Source of the DNA: Grimontia marina
GTDB taxonomy: Bacteria; Pseudomonadota; Gammaproteobacteria; Enterobacterales; Vibrionaceae
Length of the DNA: 36,746 nt
Direction: 5' to 3'
Assembly: GCF_900060185.1 (NCBI RefSeq)
Contig: NZ_FIZY01000051.1
Coordinates: 1 to 36,746 of the forward strand
Below, piece by piece: positions 1 to 7,895 of the stretch. Made by a program: the position numbers and the translations under genes. The notes under the pieces were generated by a model. That model saw nothing but the letters and a program-made list of their open reading frames with translations. It searched no databases and was not told the DNA's origin. Each line of letters opens with the position of its first letter. Position 1 is the stretch's first letter.

Positions 1-51
1 CACCTTCGCTTTAAATTCGGGTGAGTGGTTTCTACGTTTTCTTGTCATCAT
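1..51 (-). CDS. IS3-family transposase OrfA, N-terminal fragment
   Basis: Seventeen codons are visible before the window edge: two methionines followed by a basic stretch (TRKRRNHSPEFKAKV). This matches the start of the small OrfA protein of IS3-family elements, which binds the element ends and is joined to OrfB by programmed frameshifting to make the active transposase. Which of the two ATG codons (49-51 or 46-48) starts the protein cannot be decided here. The gene continues beyond the left edge. Confidence 0.7.
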   Translation of the reverse strand, partial: MMTRKRRNHSPEFKAKV

Positions 52-127
52 CTGCTCCAGTCTTTCTGGGGACTATCAAAACAGATCAATCACTTAAAGT
101 CATGTCCGAAAATTGGGGGCCACTTCT
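1..127 (-). mobile_element. End of an IS3-family insertion sequence (partial, cut by window start)
   Basis: The minus strand opens with a transposase OrfA-like start at about 51-46, reading MMTRKRRNHSPEFKAKV, typical of the N-terminus of IS3-family OrfA proteins that carry a helix-turn-helix. Upstream of it lies a GC-rich end sequence (GGCCCCCAATTTTCGGACA on the minus strand, about 121-103), which resembles IS3-family terminal inverted repeats. The right boundary near 127 is an estimate, because the other end of the element is outside the window and no target duplication can be seen. The element sits about 160 bases upstream of luxM and points away from it. Confidence 0.75.
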
Positions 128-288
128 ATATGACTCACGTTAGATACTTATGAACAAGCAATCGCCATCTTTTATACAAATCTAAGTAACTGTTCCAATA
201 AATGGACATTTGCGATTGTCCTCTCTAGCTGTATCAAAGTGATCGTACACTTAACTGGACTTTATTGAATCACGTCGAGGAATTAAGT

Positions 289-1554
289 ATGTACGACATC
301 AATATCACCCCTTCTTACACACAAATCACTCTGCAGCAAAAGATCACTTCGCTGAGTGCAGCACAACCAACAGAAAACAATAAGCGCGCTTTCATGCGAT
401 ACGTGAACGAGTATATGTATGAAAATCACTACTTTGACTTATTCGAAAAAATTGTATCTTACCGCGTTAATGAAATTCACCAAGCACAGGATCCTGACGC
501 GCCTAGAGGTAACCTTTATACCACGCTCACCTCTCCACTCGCTGAGTCTATTATTGGCATCCGCCCGTTTAAAGATCATCCCTCGCTTTTTCTCTATATC
601 GAGCGTATTGCAATGGCGTTTTATGGGGATATTTTAATGTGTTGGGCAGAATTCAAGGCGTTTCAGATCAGTGAGCAGGCAAGAGTTAATCTTCAGGCTC
701 ACCATGAAGAGCGGCAAGTGCCTGCAGAAATGGAGAATGTGAGCGAAATGTATCGTTATGAAGTTGTAGAGGACATTAGAAATGATGAGCGCCTCTTCCT
801 GACCAGTCACTCGCCTTACCCAATGACACTTTCCCTTGCCAATGTGCTCATTAATCTTGAAACCTTCGTCAAGCAACAACATTGGTACGAAATGCTTTAT
901 TACTTGGATATCTCCGCTTCAGGTGAACACTTTATCCTTTACCAAGACGTGGGTGGTAATACGCCATTGTTGCTGTCTTCTGCCCTTATCCAACGATACG
1001 ATCAACATGATAACTGGCTGACTTTTGACCCATTCTTCCAAACAGATAATTGGACTCTGACGTTATCAAATGAGAAAATCCATACATTAGAAAAATCCGG
1101 AGTTTTTTCTAACCGTCTGAAAAATAAAATAAATACTAAATCTGTTGAGAAATTTGATTATTCTCTTTTGCGCACTGTTACACAAAAGCAAGCTGTCTGT
1201 GAAATCATCAGGATGGCAATCAGTGGTCCACGTGAAAAGTTAAACCATGTCCTTTACCTGACACTCAAGTATCTAACAATGAAACTCGCCGATATTGGAC
1301 TTGAAGTCGCTTACACTATCGTAGAACAACCTTCTATCCTTGGGTTCTATCAATCTGTGAACAATGACAGCAATAACATTCTTCCCTACGTTTCCATTTG
1401 CAAGCAACAAGTAGCAGGCACAGCACTTACCACTTATCAGGGAATCGTTTTCACCGGGCCAATGAGTCAGGCTTTCGAAGAAAACAGCTTCAGAGATTAC
1501 AACAAGAGAATTGTTTCAATGCGAAAACTCGCGAGAGCCTCGGCCAATGCATGA
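289..1554 (+). CDS. luxM: Acyl-homoserine-lactone synthase, LuxM/AinS family
   Basis: This 421-residue cytosolic protein is read as the LuxM/AinS-type autoinducer synthase, which makes an acyl-homoserine lactone from S-adenosylmethionine and an acyl donor. The main evidence is context: it overlaps the start of a LuxN-type sensor kinase by 8 bases, the luxM-luxN arrangement known from Vibrio. Its length is close to the roughly 400 residues of the family, and the C-terminal half (AYTIVEQPSILGFYQ) has the flavour of this family, although I cannot align it here. It has no PLP-binding features, so it is not CqsA. I chose ATG 289 because GAGGAATT lies just upstream; a TTG at 265 has no such site. 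The acyl chain cannot be predicted. An unrelated luxN-linked protein is the alternative. Confidence 0.75.
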   Translation: MYDINITPSYTQITLQQKITSLSAAQPTENNKRAFMRYVNEYMYENHYFDLFEKIVSYRVNEIHQAQDPDAPRGNLYTTLTSPLAESIIGIRPFKDHPSLFLYIERIAMAFYGDILMCWAEFKAFQISEQARVNLQAHHEERQVPAEMENVSEMYRYEVVEDIRNDERLFLTSHSPYPMTLSLANVLINLETFVKQQHWYEMLYYLDISASGEHFILYQDVGGNTPLLLSSALIQRYDQHDNWLTFDPFFQTDNWTLTLSNEKIHTLEKSGVFSNRLKNKINTKSVEKFDYSLLRTVTQKQAVCEIIRMAISGPREKLNHVLYLTLKYLTMKLADIGLEVAYTIVEQPSILGFYQSVNNDSNNILPYVSICKQQVAGTALTTYQGIVFTGPMSQAFEENSFRDYNKRIVSMRKLARASANA

Positions 1555-4471
1555 ATTTATACAGGCAATTTCTAATAGCTACCTAGCGATTTTCTTGGTC
1601 GCGATCGCTGGTATTGTTGCGGTTTGGGCAACCAATTTCGCACATGCCTTAGCAAAAAACAGGTCGGGGATAACCCGACCTTTGTATCGTCCATATACGC
1701 TGTACACCATGTTCATCTCGGCATGGATTTTGTCGAATGCCTACTTCCAGTCTGGCTTGCTCGTCTATTTTAGCGATCATTGTGCGACTATCATGGCGTT
1801 GGCCGCAAACGTGTTCTCGGGTTTGGCATTCGCCTTTGCGTATCTCTTCTCTTGTCGCTTGGTTTCCGAACGGGAAGGCTTCCAGATCAAGCGATGGCAT
1901 TGGCTATTCTTCCAGGCGACCTGTCTCATCACATTGGTCACCAACCTGGTGCCCGGTTTAAATGTCGTCTCTGTCGATGTTTACGATATTGGCAACTTTG
2001 TCATCCGATTTGGCCCCGCCAGCGGCGTGTTCTTTGGCACACTCATCTTACTGATCATCATGACATTGACCAACTTTGTGCTCTCCAGCCGAAGTAAAAT
2101 CAAGCTTCAACAGATCAAGGCGAAATACATGGTGTTGGGCATGGTGGCATTTATTGTCTCCACGTTTATGGCTCATTTCCTGATCCCAGTATTGTTCAAT
2201 GACTTTTCGATTGCGTGGGTACCACCCGCACTCTCCATTATCGAAGCTTTGTTGGTTGGCTATGCCCTTCTCCATAACCGCTTTTACAGCAGTCGCTATA
2301 TCGCCATGACCTCGCTGAGTTTCATACTCAATGCCGCACTCTATATCGTGCCGATATCCTTTTTGACAATGCAACATCTCCAGATGGAAAGCATATTGTT
2401 TGTGGTTTGGACTGTATTGGCTGGGATGTTCTGGAGCCGCTCACACAAGTATATCCGCCAACACGTGAACCGCTTTTTCTATAAGGAAAAAGGTAACCCG
2501 GTTGAGAACATCTGCAATCTGATTGGGGAGTTTCGTTACTCAACGGATCAGGCTGTAGTGCAGTTAAATAAGGTCCTGAATGCTAAGTTCGGCCGTATTC
2601 AAAAAGTCAGCAACAACGCCGAAAACAACGTCTTTCTTTCCTGCTTTCACGGAGACCGCTCTGTATTGGTCAAAGAAGAACTGGAGTACGAAATCAAGCA
2701 CGAAGAACCGAAAGTTCAGGAAGAGTTGCGGGATGTTACTCGCGCCATGGTCAACGCTGGGACTTCATTAGTACTTCCGATTACGAACGAAAAGAACGAA
2801 GTTACCCATCTTTATATGGTTTCAAAAGAGAAAGAGAGTGACCTCTTCTCCAGCGAAGAAATCATGGGCCTACAGCGGTTATTTGATGAAGCGAATCGAT
2901 TCATTGTCACCGAAGACAAAGTGCGTAAATCGCAGGTACTTGCAGGCTCTATTGCCCATGAGATTCGTAACCCGCTGACCAAAATCAAATATCACTTCGA
3001 ACGTATAGATGCCGATATGTTCGGCGTGGAAAATGGTTCACTCGCCCCCTTTGCTTCTCAGGATATGAAGAAGCTTTATCAGGAGCTCTCGGAAGGTAAA
3101 AAAGCGGTACAACTCGGTACCCGCTTTATTGATGCTATTCTGGATGAGCTTCGTGGGGATGGTATCAGTACCAGCCTGTTCTCTTACTATTCAGTGGGCG
3201 AGTTGACGGCACAAGCACTTAAAGATTTCAGCTTCTACAGTGAAGACCACAGGCACCGTATCGACCTGAATCTAAAAGATGATTTCTTCTTCCATGGTAG
3301 CGATACGCTCTACAGTTTCGTGTTACTGAACCTGCTAAAGAATGCAGTGTATTACTTCGATTCTCACCCGGAAAGTCGTGTCAGAATCCACTTTACACAA
3401 TCCCCTGATGGGAATGCAGTACATATGGTTGATACGGGTCCTGGCATTTCAGCCGAGATGCTCTCCTATATCTTTGATGAGTTCTATACCAGTGGGAAAA
3501 AGCAAGGTAATGGCCTCGGTCTGTCTTATTGCAAACGTGTCATGGAGTCATTTGGCGGAAAGATTCATTGCAGTTCCGTAGAAGGCGAGTTTACCGAATT
3601 TGTTCTCACCTTTCCTGCTGTCGATCAGCAAGAACAGGATGAGGAAACCCAAGGCCGCATCAAACAATACGTCGCGGGAAAATCGTGTCTAGTCGTCGCC
3701 CAAACAGAAACCGGTAGTTGGCTTTCCAAAGAGTTTGGAGCACTGGATATCAAGGTCTGCTTTACCAACGACGTTGAAACCGGATTTACCCACGAGCTGA
3801 ACCAGCCTGTCGATTTCATCGTGCTGGAACAATCCATGCTGGAGAAAGACATTGGACTGGTTAAAGCACTGCGGGCCGGTGATCTGGGTCATCATGCACA
3901 AGTGACTCCTATCCTAATGTTTCTCACCAATGGCAGCGAGCCAGCCAAATTCTCTGAGCATTTGGTTCAGGGTGAGATAGAAGGTATCTTCGACAAACTC
4001 GGCTTCCTTCGTTCATTCGACAACCTTATTGATGAAGGCAAACTGGCGAAGCTTGGCAGCTTGATTGGTAAACGAGTATTGGTTGTGGATGATATGCAGG
4101 TCAATCGCATGCTGGTTAAAGCCTATCTTACCAGTGAAGGCATTACGGTTGATGAAGCATCGTCAGGCGATGAAGCCATTCAAAAAGTGAAGAAGGATAA
4201 CTTCGATTTAATCCTGATGGATATCCATATGCCAGGTAGAGACGGTATCGAGACCACTCATGAGATCCGTCGCTTGGTTGGTCCCATTCCAGTTGTCGCC
4301 CTTTCAGGGGAATACAGCGAAGAAGTCACCCTGGCAATCCGTGAAATTATGCAGGACCACTTGGTAAAACCCATCACCAAACAACAGCTTCTCAAGACGT
4401 TAACTAAGTGGTTAGTTGATAGCTTTGAATCCAAGAAAAAGACCCAAAACGAGCCAGATATCAGGCATTGA
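1547..4471 (+). CDS. luxN: LuxN-type hybrid sensor histidine kinase with an extra receiver-like domain
   Basis: This 974-residue inner-membrane protein is the likely receptor for the LuxM signal. Residues 1 to about 310 hold many hydrophobic segments (the multi-pass sensor). A HisKA domain follows with HEIRNPL, its histidine at residue 471, the number known for the LuxN phosphorylation site of Vibrio harveyi. The ATPase domain shows LLNLLKNAVYY, DTGPGIS and GNGLGLSYCKR. A receiver-like stretch (about 711-835) has VDFIVLEQS, with Glu where the Asp is expected. A true C-terminal receiver follows (VLVVDDM, LMDIHMP with Asp892, VALSG, LVKPI). V. harveyi LuxN has 849 residues and Asp771, so the extra length matches this added degenerate receiver. 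The start ATG at 1547 overlaps luxM, implying translational coupling. Known LuxN proteins pass phosphate to LuxU and LuxO, neither of which lies in this window. Confidence 0.85.
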   Translation: MHEFIQAISNSYLAIFLVAIAGIVAVWATNFAHALAKNRSGITRPLYRPYTLYTMFISAWILSNAYFQSGLLVYFSDHCATIMALAANVFSGLAFAFAYLFSCRLVSEREGFQIKRWHWLFFQATCLITLVTNLVPGLNVVSVDVYDIGNFVIRFGPASGVFFGTLILLIIMTLTNFVLSSRSKIKLQQIKAKYMVLGMVAFIVSTFMAHFLIPVLFNDFSIAWVPPALSIIEALLVGYALLHNRFYSSRYIAMTSLSFILNAALYIVPISFLTMQHLQMESILFVVWTVLAGMFWSRSHKYIRQHVNRFFYKEKGNPVENICNLIGEFRYSTDQAVVQLNKVLNAKFGRIQKVSNNAENNVFLSCFHGDRSVLVKEELEYEIKHEEPKVQEELRDVTRAMVNAGTSLVLPITNEKNEVTHLYMVSKEKESDLFSSEEIMGLQRLFDEANRFIVTEDKVRKSQVLAGSIAHEIRNPLTKIKYHFERIDADMFGVENGSLAPFASQDMKKLYQELSEGKKAVQLGTRFIDAILDELRGDGISTSLFSYYSVGELTAQALKDFSFYSEDHRHRIDLNLKDDFFFHGSDTLYSFVLLNLLKNAVYYFDSHPESRVRIHFTQSPDGNAVHMVDTGPGISAEMLSYIFDEFYTSGKKQGNGLGLSYCKRVMESFGGKIHCSSVEGEFTEFVLTFPAVDQQEQDEETQGRIKQYVAGKSCLVVAQTETGSWLSKEFGALDIKVCFTNDVETGFTHELNQPVDFIVLEQSMLEKDIGLVKALRAGDLGHHAQVTPILMFLTNGSEPAKFSEHLVQGEIEGIFDKLGFLRSFDNLIDEGKLAKLGSLIGKRVLVVDDMQVNRMLVKAYLTSEGITVDEASSGDEAIQKVKKDNFDLILMDIHMPGRDGIETTHEIRRLVGPIPVVALSGEYSEEVTLAIREIMQDHLVKPITKQQLLKTLTKWLVDSFESKKKTQNEPDIRH

Positions 4472-4487
4472 AGTCGGTTAAATTACA

Positions 4488-4521
4488 AAAGAAAAGGCCT
4501 TAACGGCCTTTTCTTTATTTT
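4488..4521 (+). terminator. Rho-independent terminator of luxMN
   Basis: The stem GAAAAGGCC (4491-4499) and GGCCTTTTC (4505-4513) encloses a 5-base loop and is followed by TTTATTTT. It begins 17 bases after the luxN stop codon and closes the luxMN unit. Confidence 0.85.
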
Positions 4522-4567
4522 AGATAAGGTCAACAAAGCATAAAACGCTTAGAGCAGAACCCTTCGG

Positions 4568-4667
4568 GCAGCGTTTGTGGGGAATTTCTGCTGCGTTATC
4601 AGCGTCTCATGTAGGCGAGCTACACATCGAAGCCTCTGCCTTGCATAAAATCCCCACAAACTGCTGC
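4568..4667. repeat. Long inverted repeat between luxN and the TRAP genes (REP/BIME-like)
   Basis: The left arm at 4568-4587 and the right arm at 4647-4667 share GTTTGTGGGGA with GCAGC at the outer end, and they pair almost perfectly across about 60 bases. A smaller hairpin (TGTAG with CTACA near 4610-4625) sits inside. The element lies between convergent genes (luxN on plus, TRAP permease on minus), so it could also help terminate the minus-strand operon. It looks like the palindromic extragenic repeats common in Vibrionaceae, but I see no second copy in this window. Confidence 0.6.
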
Positions 4668-4707
4668 AAAAATCATCACCAAAGGTCAACAGACCCTAGC
4701 TGTTCCG

Positions 4708-6000
4708 CTATCCTTGATATCCCATCAACCTTGGCATGCTTAGAATCAAGTCCGGGAACAGGATCATGACCAAAAGTGCTGCCAGCAGGACGAAAATGAA
4801 CGGAATCACTTGCTTAATTATGCCAGCCAATGGGATTTTGGTGGTGCCGTTTATCACGAACAGCAAGACTCCGTAAGGTGGTGTAATCAAGCCAATCATC
4901 AGGTTTACAATGGTCACCACACCAAAGTGAACAAGATCGATACCTAACTCGCGACAGGCTGGCACAAACAATGGCACGATAACCAGAATCACAGTCGTCG
5001 CATCCAGCAGGAAGCCTAATCCGAGATAAATCAGGTTAACAATCAGCAAGAACTGCAGCGGTGACAAGTCTGCCGCTGTAATCATTTCTGCAATCGCGGT
5101 CGGCACGTTTTCCGTCGCCACGATGTAGTTGAAGATCAGTGCAGAACCGATAACCAAACCGACAGAAGCCGAAGAGTACGCACTTTCTTTCAGCGCCATG
5201 TAAAGTTGCTTGAAGCTGATTGAACGGTACGCGACTGCCAGAATCAACGCATAAGCCGCTGCCACTGCTGCCGCTTCAGTCGGCGTAGTAATACCGCCGT
5301 AGATACCGAACAGTAGAATCGCAGGCATCATCAGTGTTGGCAATGCGCGGAAGGTAATGCTCGGAATATCCTTCATAGGAGTACGTGGTTCTTTCGGGAT
5401 ATCCATCTTGGTGGCCATGTAGGCATTCAACCCCATCAGTACCACACCCATCAGAAGACCCGGTACCAAACCCGCGATAAAGAGGTAACCAACTGAGGTA
5501 TCCGACACCAAAGCGTAAATGACCATGGGTATCGAAGGCGGAATGATCGGACCAATCGTTGCCGATGCGGCAGTAATCGCTGCCGCGTAGGATGGCGGAT
5601 AACGGCCATCTTTAGTCATCATATTAATGATAACCCGACCCACACCTGCGGCGTCTGCCACAGCTGAGCCCGACATACCCGAAAAGATCAGACTAGAAAC
5701 GATGTTAACGTGCCCTAAGCCACCACGGAAATGGCCGACCATAGCAACACAAAACTGAAGCAGTCTATCTGTGATACTGCCTGCGTTCATAATGTTCGCA
5801 GCAGCAATGAAAAGAGGTACGGCTAACAGAATGAAGCTGTTATAGAACCCCTGTATAATTTGTTCGCCTGCCAGCGCCAAGTCCTGACCACTGACTGCCA
5901 AATAAACAATGGCACCAATAATCATGGAGAAAGATACCGGCGTACCGAAAGCCGCCAGTAACAGTACTGTCACCAGGCATAGTGTTAAAGCTAAACTCAT
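4708..6000 (-). CDS. TRAP transporter large permease subunit, DctM type
   Basis: This 430-residue inner-membrane protein is the large, ion-coupled translocating subunit of a TRAP transporter. It is hydrophobic throughout with about a dozen membrane segments. Family marks are visible: SGSAVADAAGVG after the first third, a GPIIPPSIPMVIYALV re-entrant segment, GGITTPTEAAAVA in the middle, and LITPPYGVLLFVI near the C-terminus, which mirrors the first helix-loop as expected for the inverted-repeat fold. Its ATG overlaps the stop of the small permease gene by 4 bases, so the two are translationally coupled. The matching binding protein is probably the one at 25517, some 19 kb away. The substrate is not visible in the permease; quinate or shikimate is inferred from the genes next door. 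Confidence 0.92.
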   Translation of the reverse strand: MSLALTLCLVTVLLLAAFGTPVSFSMIIGAIVYLAVSGQDLALAGEQIIQGFYNSFILLAVPLFIAAANIMNAGSITDRLLQFCVAMVGHFRGGLGHVNIVSSLIFSGMSGSAVADAAGVGRVIINMMTKDGRYPPSYAAAITAASATIGPIIPPSIPMVIYALVSDTSVGYLFIAGLVPGLLMGVVLMGLNAYMATKMDIPKEPRTPMKDIPSITFRALPTLMMPAILLFGIYGGITTPTEAAAVAAAYALILAVAYRSISFKQLYMALKESAYSSASVGLVIGSALIFNYIVATENVPTAIAEMITAADLSPLQFLLIVNLIYLGLGFLLDATTVILVIVPLFVPACRELGIDLVHFGVVTIVNLMIGLITPPYGVLLFVINGTTKIPLAGIIKQVIPFIFVLLAALLVMILFPDLILSMPRLMGYQG

Positions 6001-6500
6001 TCTTCCACCTGCTCATCCTTGTCTTCTTGCACTTTGTAGTTCGGATTCAGGAACTGAATCAATGCAAGACCGTAGCGGAGAATAATCGCGCCAAGGAAAA
6101 TCCCGTAAATACTGAATACATAATCGAGGCGCCATTTCAAAATCGCGCTTTTCTTGATTTTGTAGAACGTGATGTAGTCCCACGTCGGCAAAAAACTCAT
6201 CCCGAAACCGATGATGATGCCCAGTGCTGACAAGATCAGAAAAATACGTTGCACCTTCCCAGGCACACTTAAAAAGAGAAGATCAAAGCGAATGTGGTCT
6301 TTATGACGCAGACAGAACGCGCCCGCCCAGAAGATCACCCATAACCAAAGCGTCAGAAGTACTTCTGACGACCAGCCTATCGGATCATTCAAGACATAGC
6401 GGGAAAAGATTTGCGCACAAAAGAGAAGGAACATTACCGCCAACATGGTGACTGCAACGCCATCTGCTATTCGCTGTAACCAGTGCAGAATCGTTTTCAC
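5997..6500 (-). CDS. TRAP transporter small permease subunit, DctQ type
   Basis: This 167-residue protein with four predicted membrane segments is the small TRAP subunit that pairs with DctM. Visible marks include FCAQIFSRYVLNDPIGWSSE and LWLWVIFWAGAFCLRHKDHI, the conserved core of DctQ proteins, and the length fits the family. I chose the GTG at 6500 because GGGAG stands 7 bases upstream; a longer reading from 6542 adds a non-hydrophobic stretch with no support. It is the first gene of a two-gene minus-strand operon and is divergent from the GntR-type regulator at 7204. Confidence 0.85.
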   Translation of the reverse strand: MKTILHWLQRIADGVAVTMLAVMFLLFCAQIFSRYVLNDPIGWSSEVLLTLWLWVIFWAGAFCLRHKDHIRFDLLFLSVPGKVQRIFLILSALGIIIGFGMSFLPTWDYITFYKIKKSAILKWRLDYVFSIYGIFLGAIILRYGLALIQFLNPNYKVQEDKDEQVEE

Positions 6501-6681
6501 AACGTGACTCCCTAATTGTTGTGCATCTCGGCAATCAAACAAAAGCGTTGCAAGCTTTGTTCAGAAATCACCCTTTTATTCCGGGCGAGTCCTCTTCCTA
6601 ATCCATGGCGACAGCATTCCCTGTCCCAGAGTCCTTCCATACTTCACTCCTTATTGTCAGAGACTTACTGCCCCTTTGTTG

Positions 6682-6947
6682 TATACCCAAACGACCTGAG
6701 GATGGAGGATTCAGCGAGCTTGACTGGTGTTGTGATCGCGGCGTTCTTTTGTAGGTGTAGTCACCTCCATCAAAAAGGGGCAACAAAGAGCACGACGACA
6801 GTCAACTCGCCCGAAGGGAGGCCCTCAATGCGCCCACTTCTTCGTTAAATTTCACAGAAATAGAACGACTATTCCTCGCGAAACTTGCCTCGAATTGAAC
6901 GCATTGATGACCTCTGAATGCGAGCATCTTCAGGTTGTTTGGGTATA
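6682..6947. repeat. Dispersed intergenic repeat with 23-bp terminal inverted repeats
   Basis: The element begins TATACCCAAACGACCTGAGG (6682) and ends with its near-perfect reverse complement (CTTCAGGTTGTTTGGGTATA, to 6947); the 23-base arms differ at two positions. The right half, about 6830-6947, recurs in inverted orientation and diverged form at 30975-31097. Sequences beginning TATACCC..CCTGAAG are frequent between genes in Vibrio, so this reads as a MITE-like repeat family with no coding capacity. Confidence 0.7.
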
Positions 6948-7030
6948 AGACGAAGCCCGAGAGCAATCGTCCTTATTGACCTGTAACTAGCCTAGACGAA
7001 GTGATCGTGGATTTGTTACCCAATTATGTC

Positions 7031-7075
7031 TCATTTGTTAAAACATCACCTATTTTTTAAATTAGGGGATGTTTT
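7031..7075 (+). promoter_or_regulatory. Candidate operator region upstream of the GntR-type regulator
   Basis: TTGTTAAAACAT (7036-7047) shares 10 of 12 positions with ATGTTATAACAT, the core of the perfect palindrome at 11571-11590. It is followed by an AT-rich inverted repeat, AAAACATC-ACCTATTTT (7040-7056) with AAATTAGGGGATGTTTT (7059-7075). The position, 130-170 bases upstream of the regulator start, suits autoregulation. The similarity is short and AT-rich, so chance is a real possibility. Confidence 0.3.
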
Positions 7076-7203
7076 TATATTTATAGCCGATTCACACAAA
7101 AGAGACAGATACAGAGAAATTTAGGGGTGAAACTGAAAAGGTATCGTGATGGCCACGACGTGGTTTTCTATCTTTAAGCTCAGTTTCTTTGAGGCACGGA
7201 TAA

Positions 7204-7854
7204 ATGACGCTTTACGAAACACTTCGCACGGATTTGTTGAAAGGTGAGTTTGAACCGGGCAGCCGGCTCAGAATGGAATCGCTGAAAGAACGCTATGGCA
7301 GTGGTGTGAATCTTTTGCGCGAGAGCCTAACAAGACTCTCATCAGAAGGATTAGTGATTGCAGAGGGCCAAAAAGGCTTTCATGTCGCGAGTTTTTCGAT
7401 CCAGAAGATGGAAGAGCTCACCCGACTTCGTATTCTCTTAGAAACTGACGGTGCCCGTGCTTCTTTTGCAAACGGCGATATGGAATGGGAAAGCAACCTA
7501 GTCGCTGCGCACCACAAACTCGAACACGTCGAAAGCAAAATGCGTGAGAACATCGATCAATATTTCATGATGTGGCATCGCTGTGACTACGAGTTTCACG
7601 CAGCGTTGATTGGGGCGTGTCGGTCAGATCTGCATATGCATTACCACCGTCAGGTCTACGACCAATTCCGTCAATTTGTCGTGATGGAGCTACGGACAGA
7701 AGGCTTTCGTGGAAAGTACGTGGTCGATGAGCACCAAAGTGTGCTGGAAGCGGCACTAAACCGTGATCTTCCAGCATGTGTAAACGCGCTTGAAGCCCAC
7801 CTTGGCGGCTTCCTAATGCGGATGAGTGAAAATAGTACCCAAAAACGGCAGTGA
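7204..7854 (+). CDS. GntR-family transcriptional regulator with FCD domain
   Basis: This 216-residue cytosolic protein has an N-terminal winged helix (residues 1-62: TLYETLRTDLLKGEFEPGSR, then the recognition region VNLLRESLTRLSSEGLV) and a C-terminal helical FCD ligand domain. Typical FCD metal-binding residues are visible: Asp and His in CDYEFHAALI, His in VDEHQSVLEAALNRD and His in ALEAHLGG. It heads the plus-strand unit with the dehydrogenase, aroQ and quiC, and is divergent from the TRAP permease operon, so it probably represses one or both until a hydroaromatic acid or a pathway intermediate binds. GAGG lies about 10 bases before ATG. The effector is inference. Confidence 0.9.
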   Translation: MTLYETLRTDLLKGEFEPGSRLRMESLKERYGSGVNLLRESLTRLSSEGLVIAEGQKGFHVASFSIQKMEELTRLRILLETDGARASFANGDMEWESNLVAAHHKLEHVESKMRENIDQYFMMWHRCDYEFHAALIGACRSDLHMHYHRQVYDQFRQFVVMELRTEGFRGKYVVDEHQSVLEAALNRDLPACVNALEAHLGGFLMRMSENSTQKRQ

Positions 7855-7895
7855 AAATCTGCAAACTATAACCATAACAAGGAAGTAAGGATTAG

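Larger units (their letters stand above)
6501..7203. other. Intergenic region between TRAP genes and GntR regulator
   Basis: No convincing gene is found in these 700 bases. They hold a dispersed repeat element (6682-6947), an AT-rich inverted repeat (7040-7075) and presumably the divergent promoters of the TRAP operon and the regulator. Short ORFs here fall inside the repeat and lack ribosome binding sites. Confidence 0.6.

Noticed and set aside
289-4471. Reading the pair as CqsA-CqsS
   Set aside because: The synthase has no PLP-enzyme features, and the kinase is longer with its histidine at residue 471, as in LuxN.
6516-6848. Plus-strand ORF of 110 codons between the TRAP genes and the GntR-type gene
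   Set aside because: It crosses the inverted-repeat element, has low-complexity composition and no ribosome binding site.
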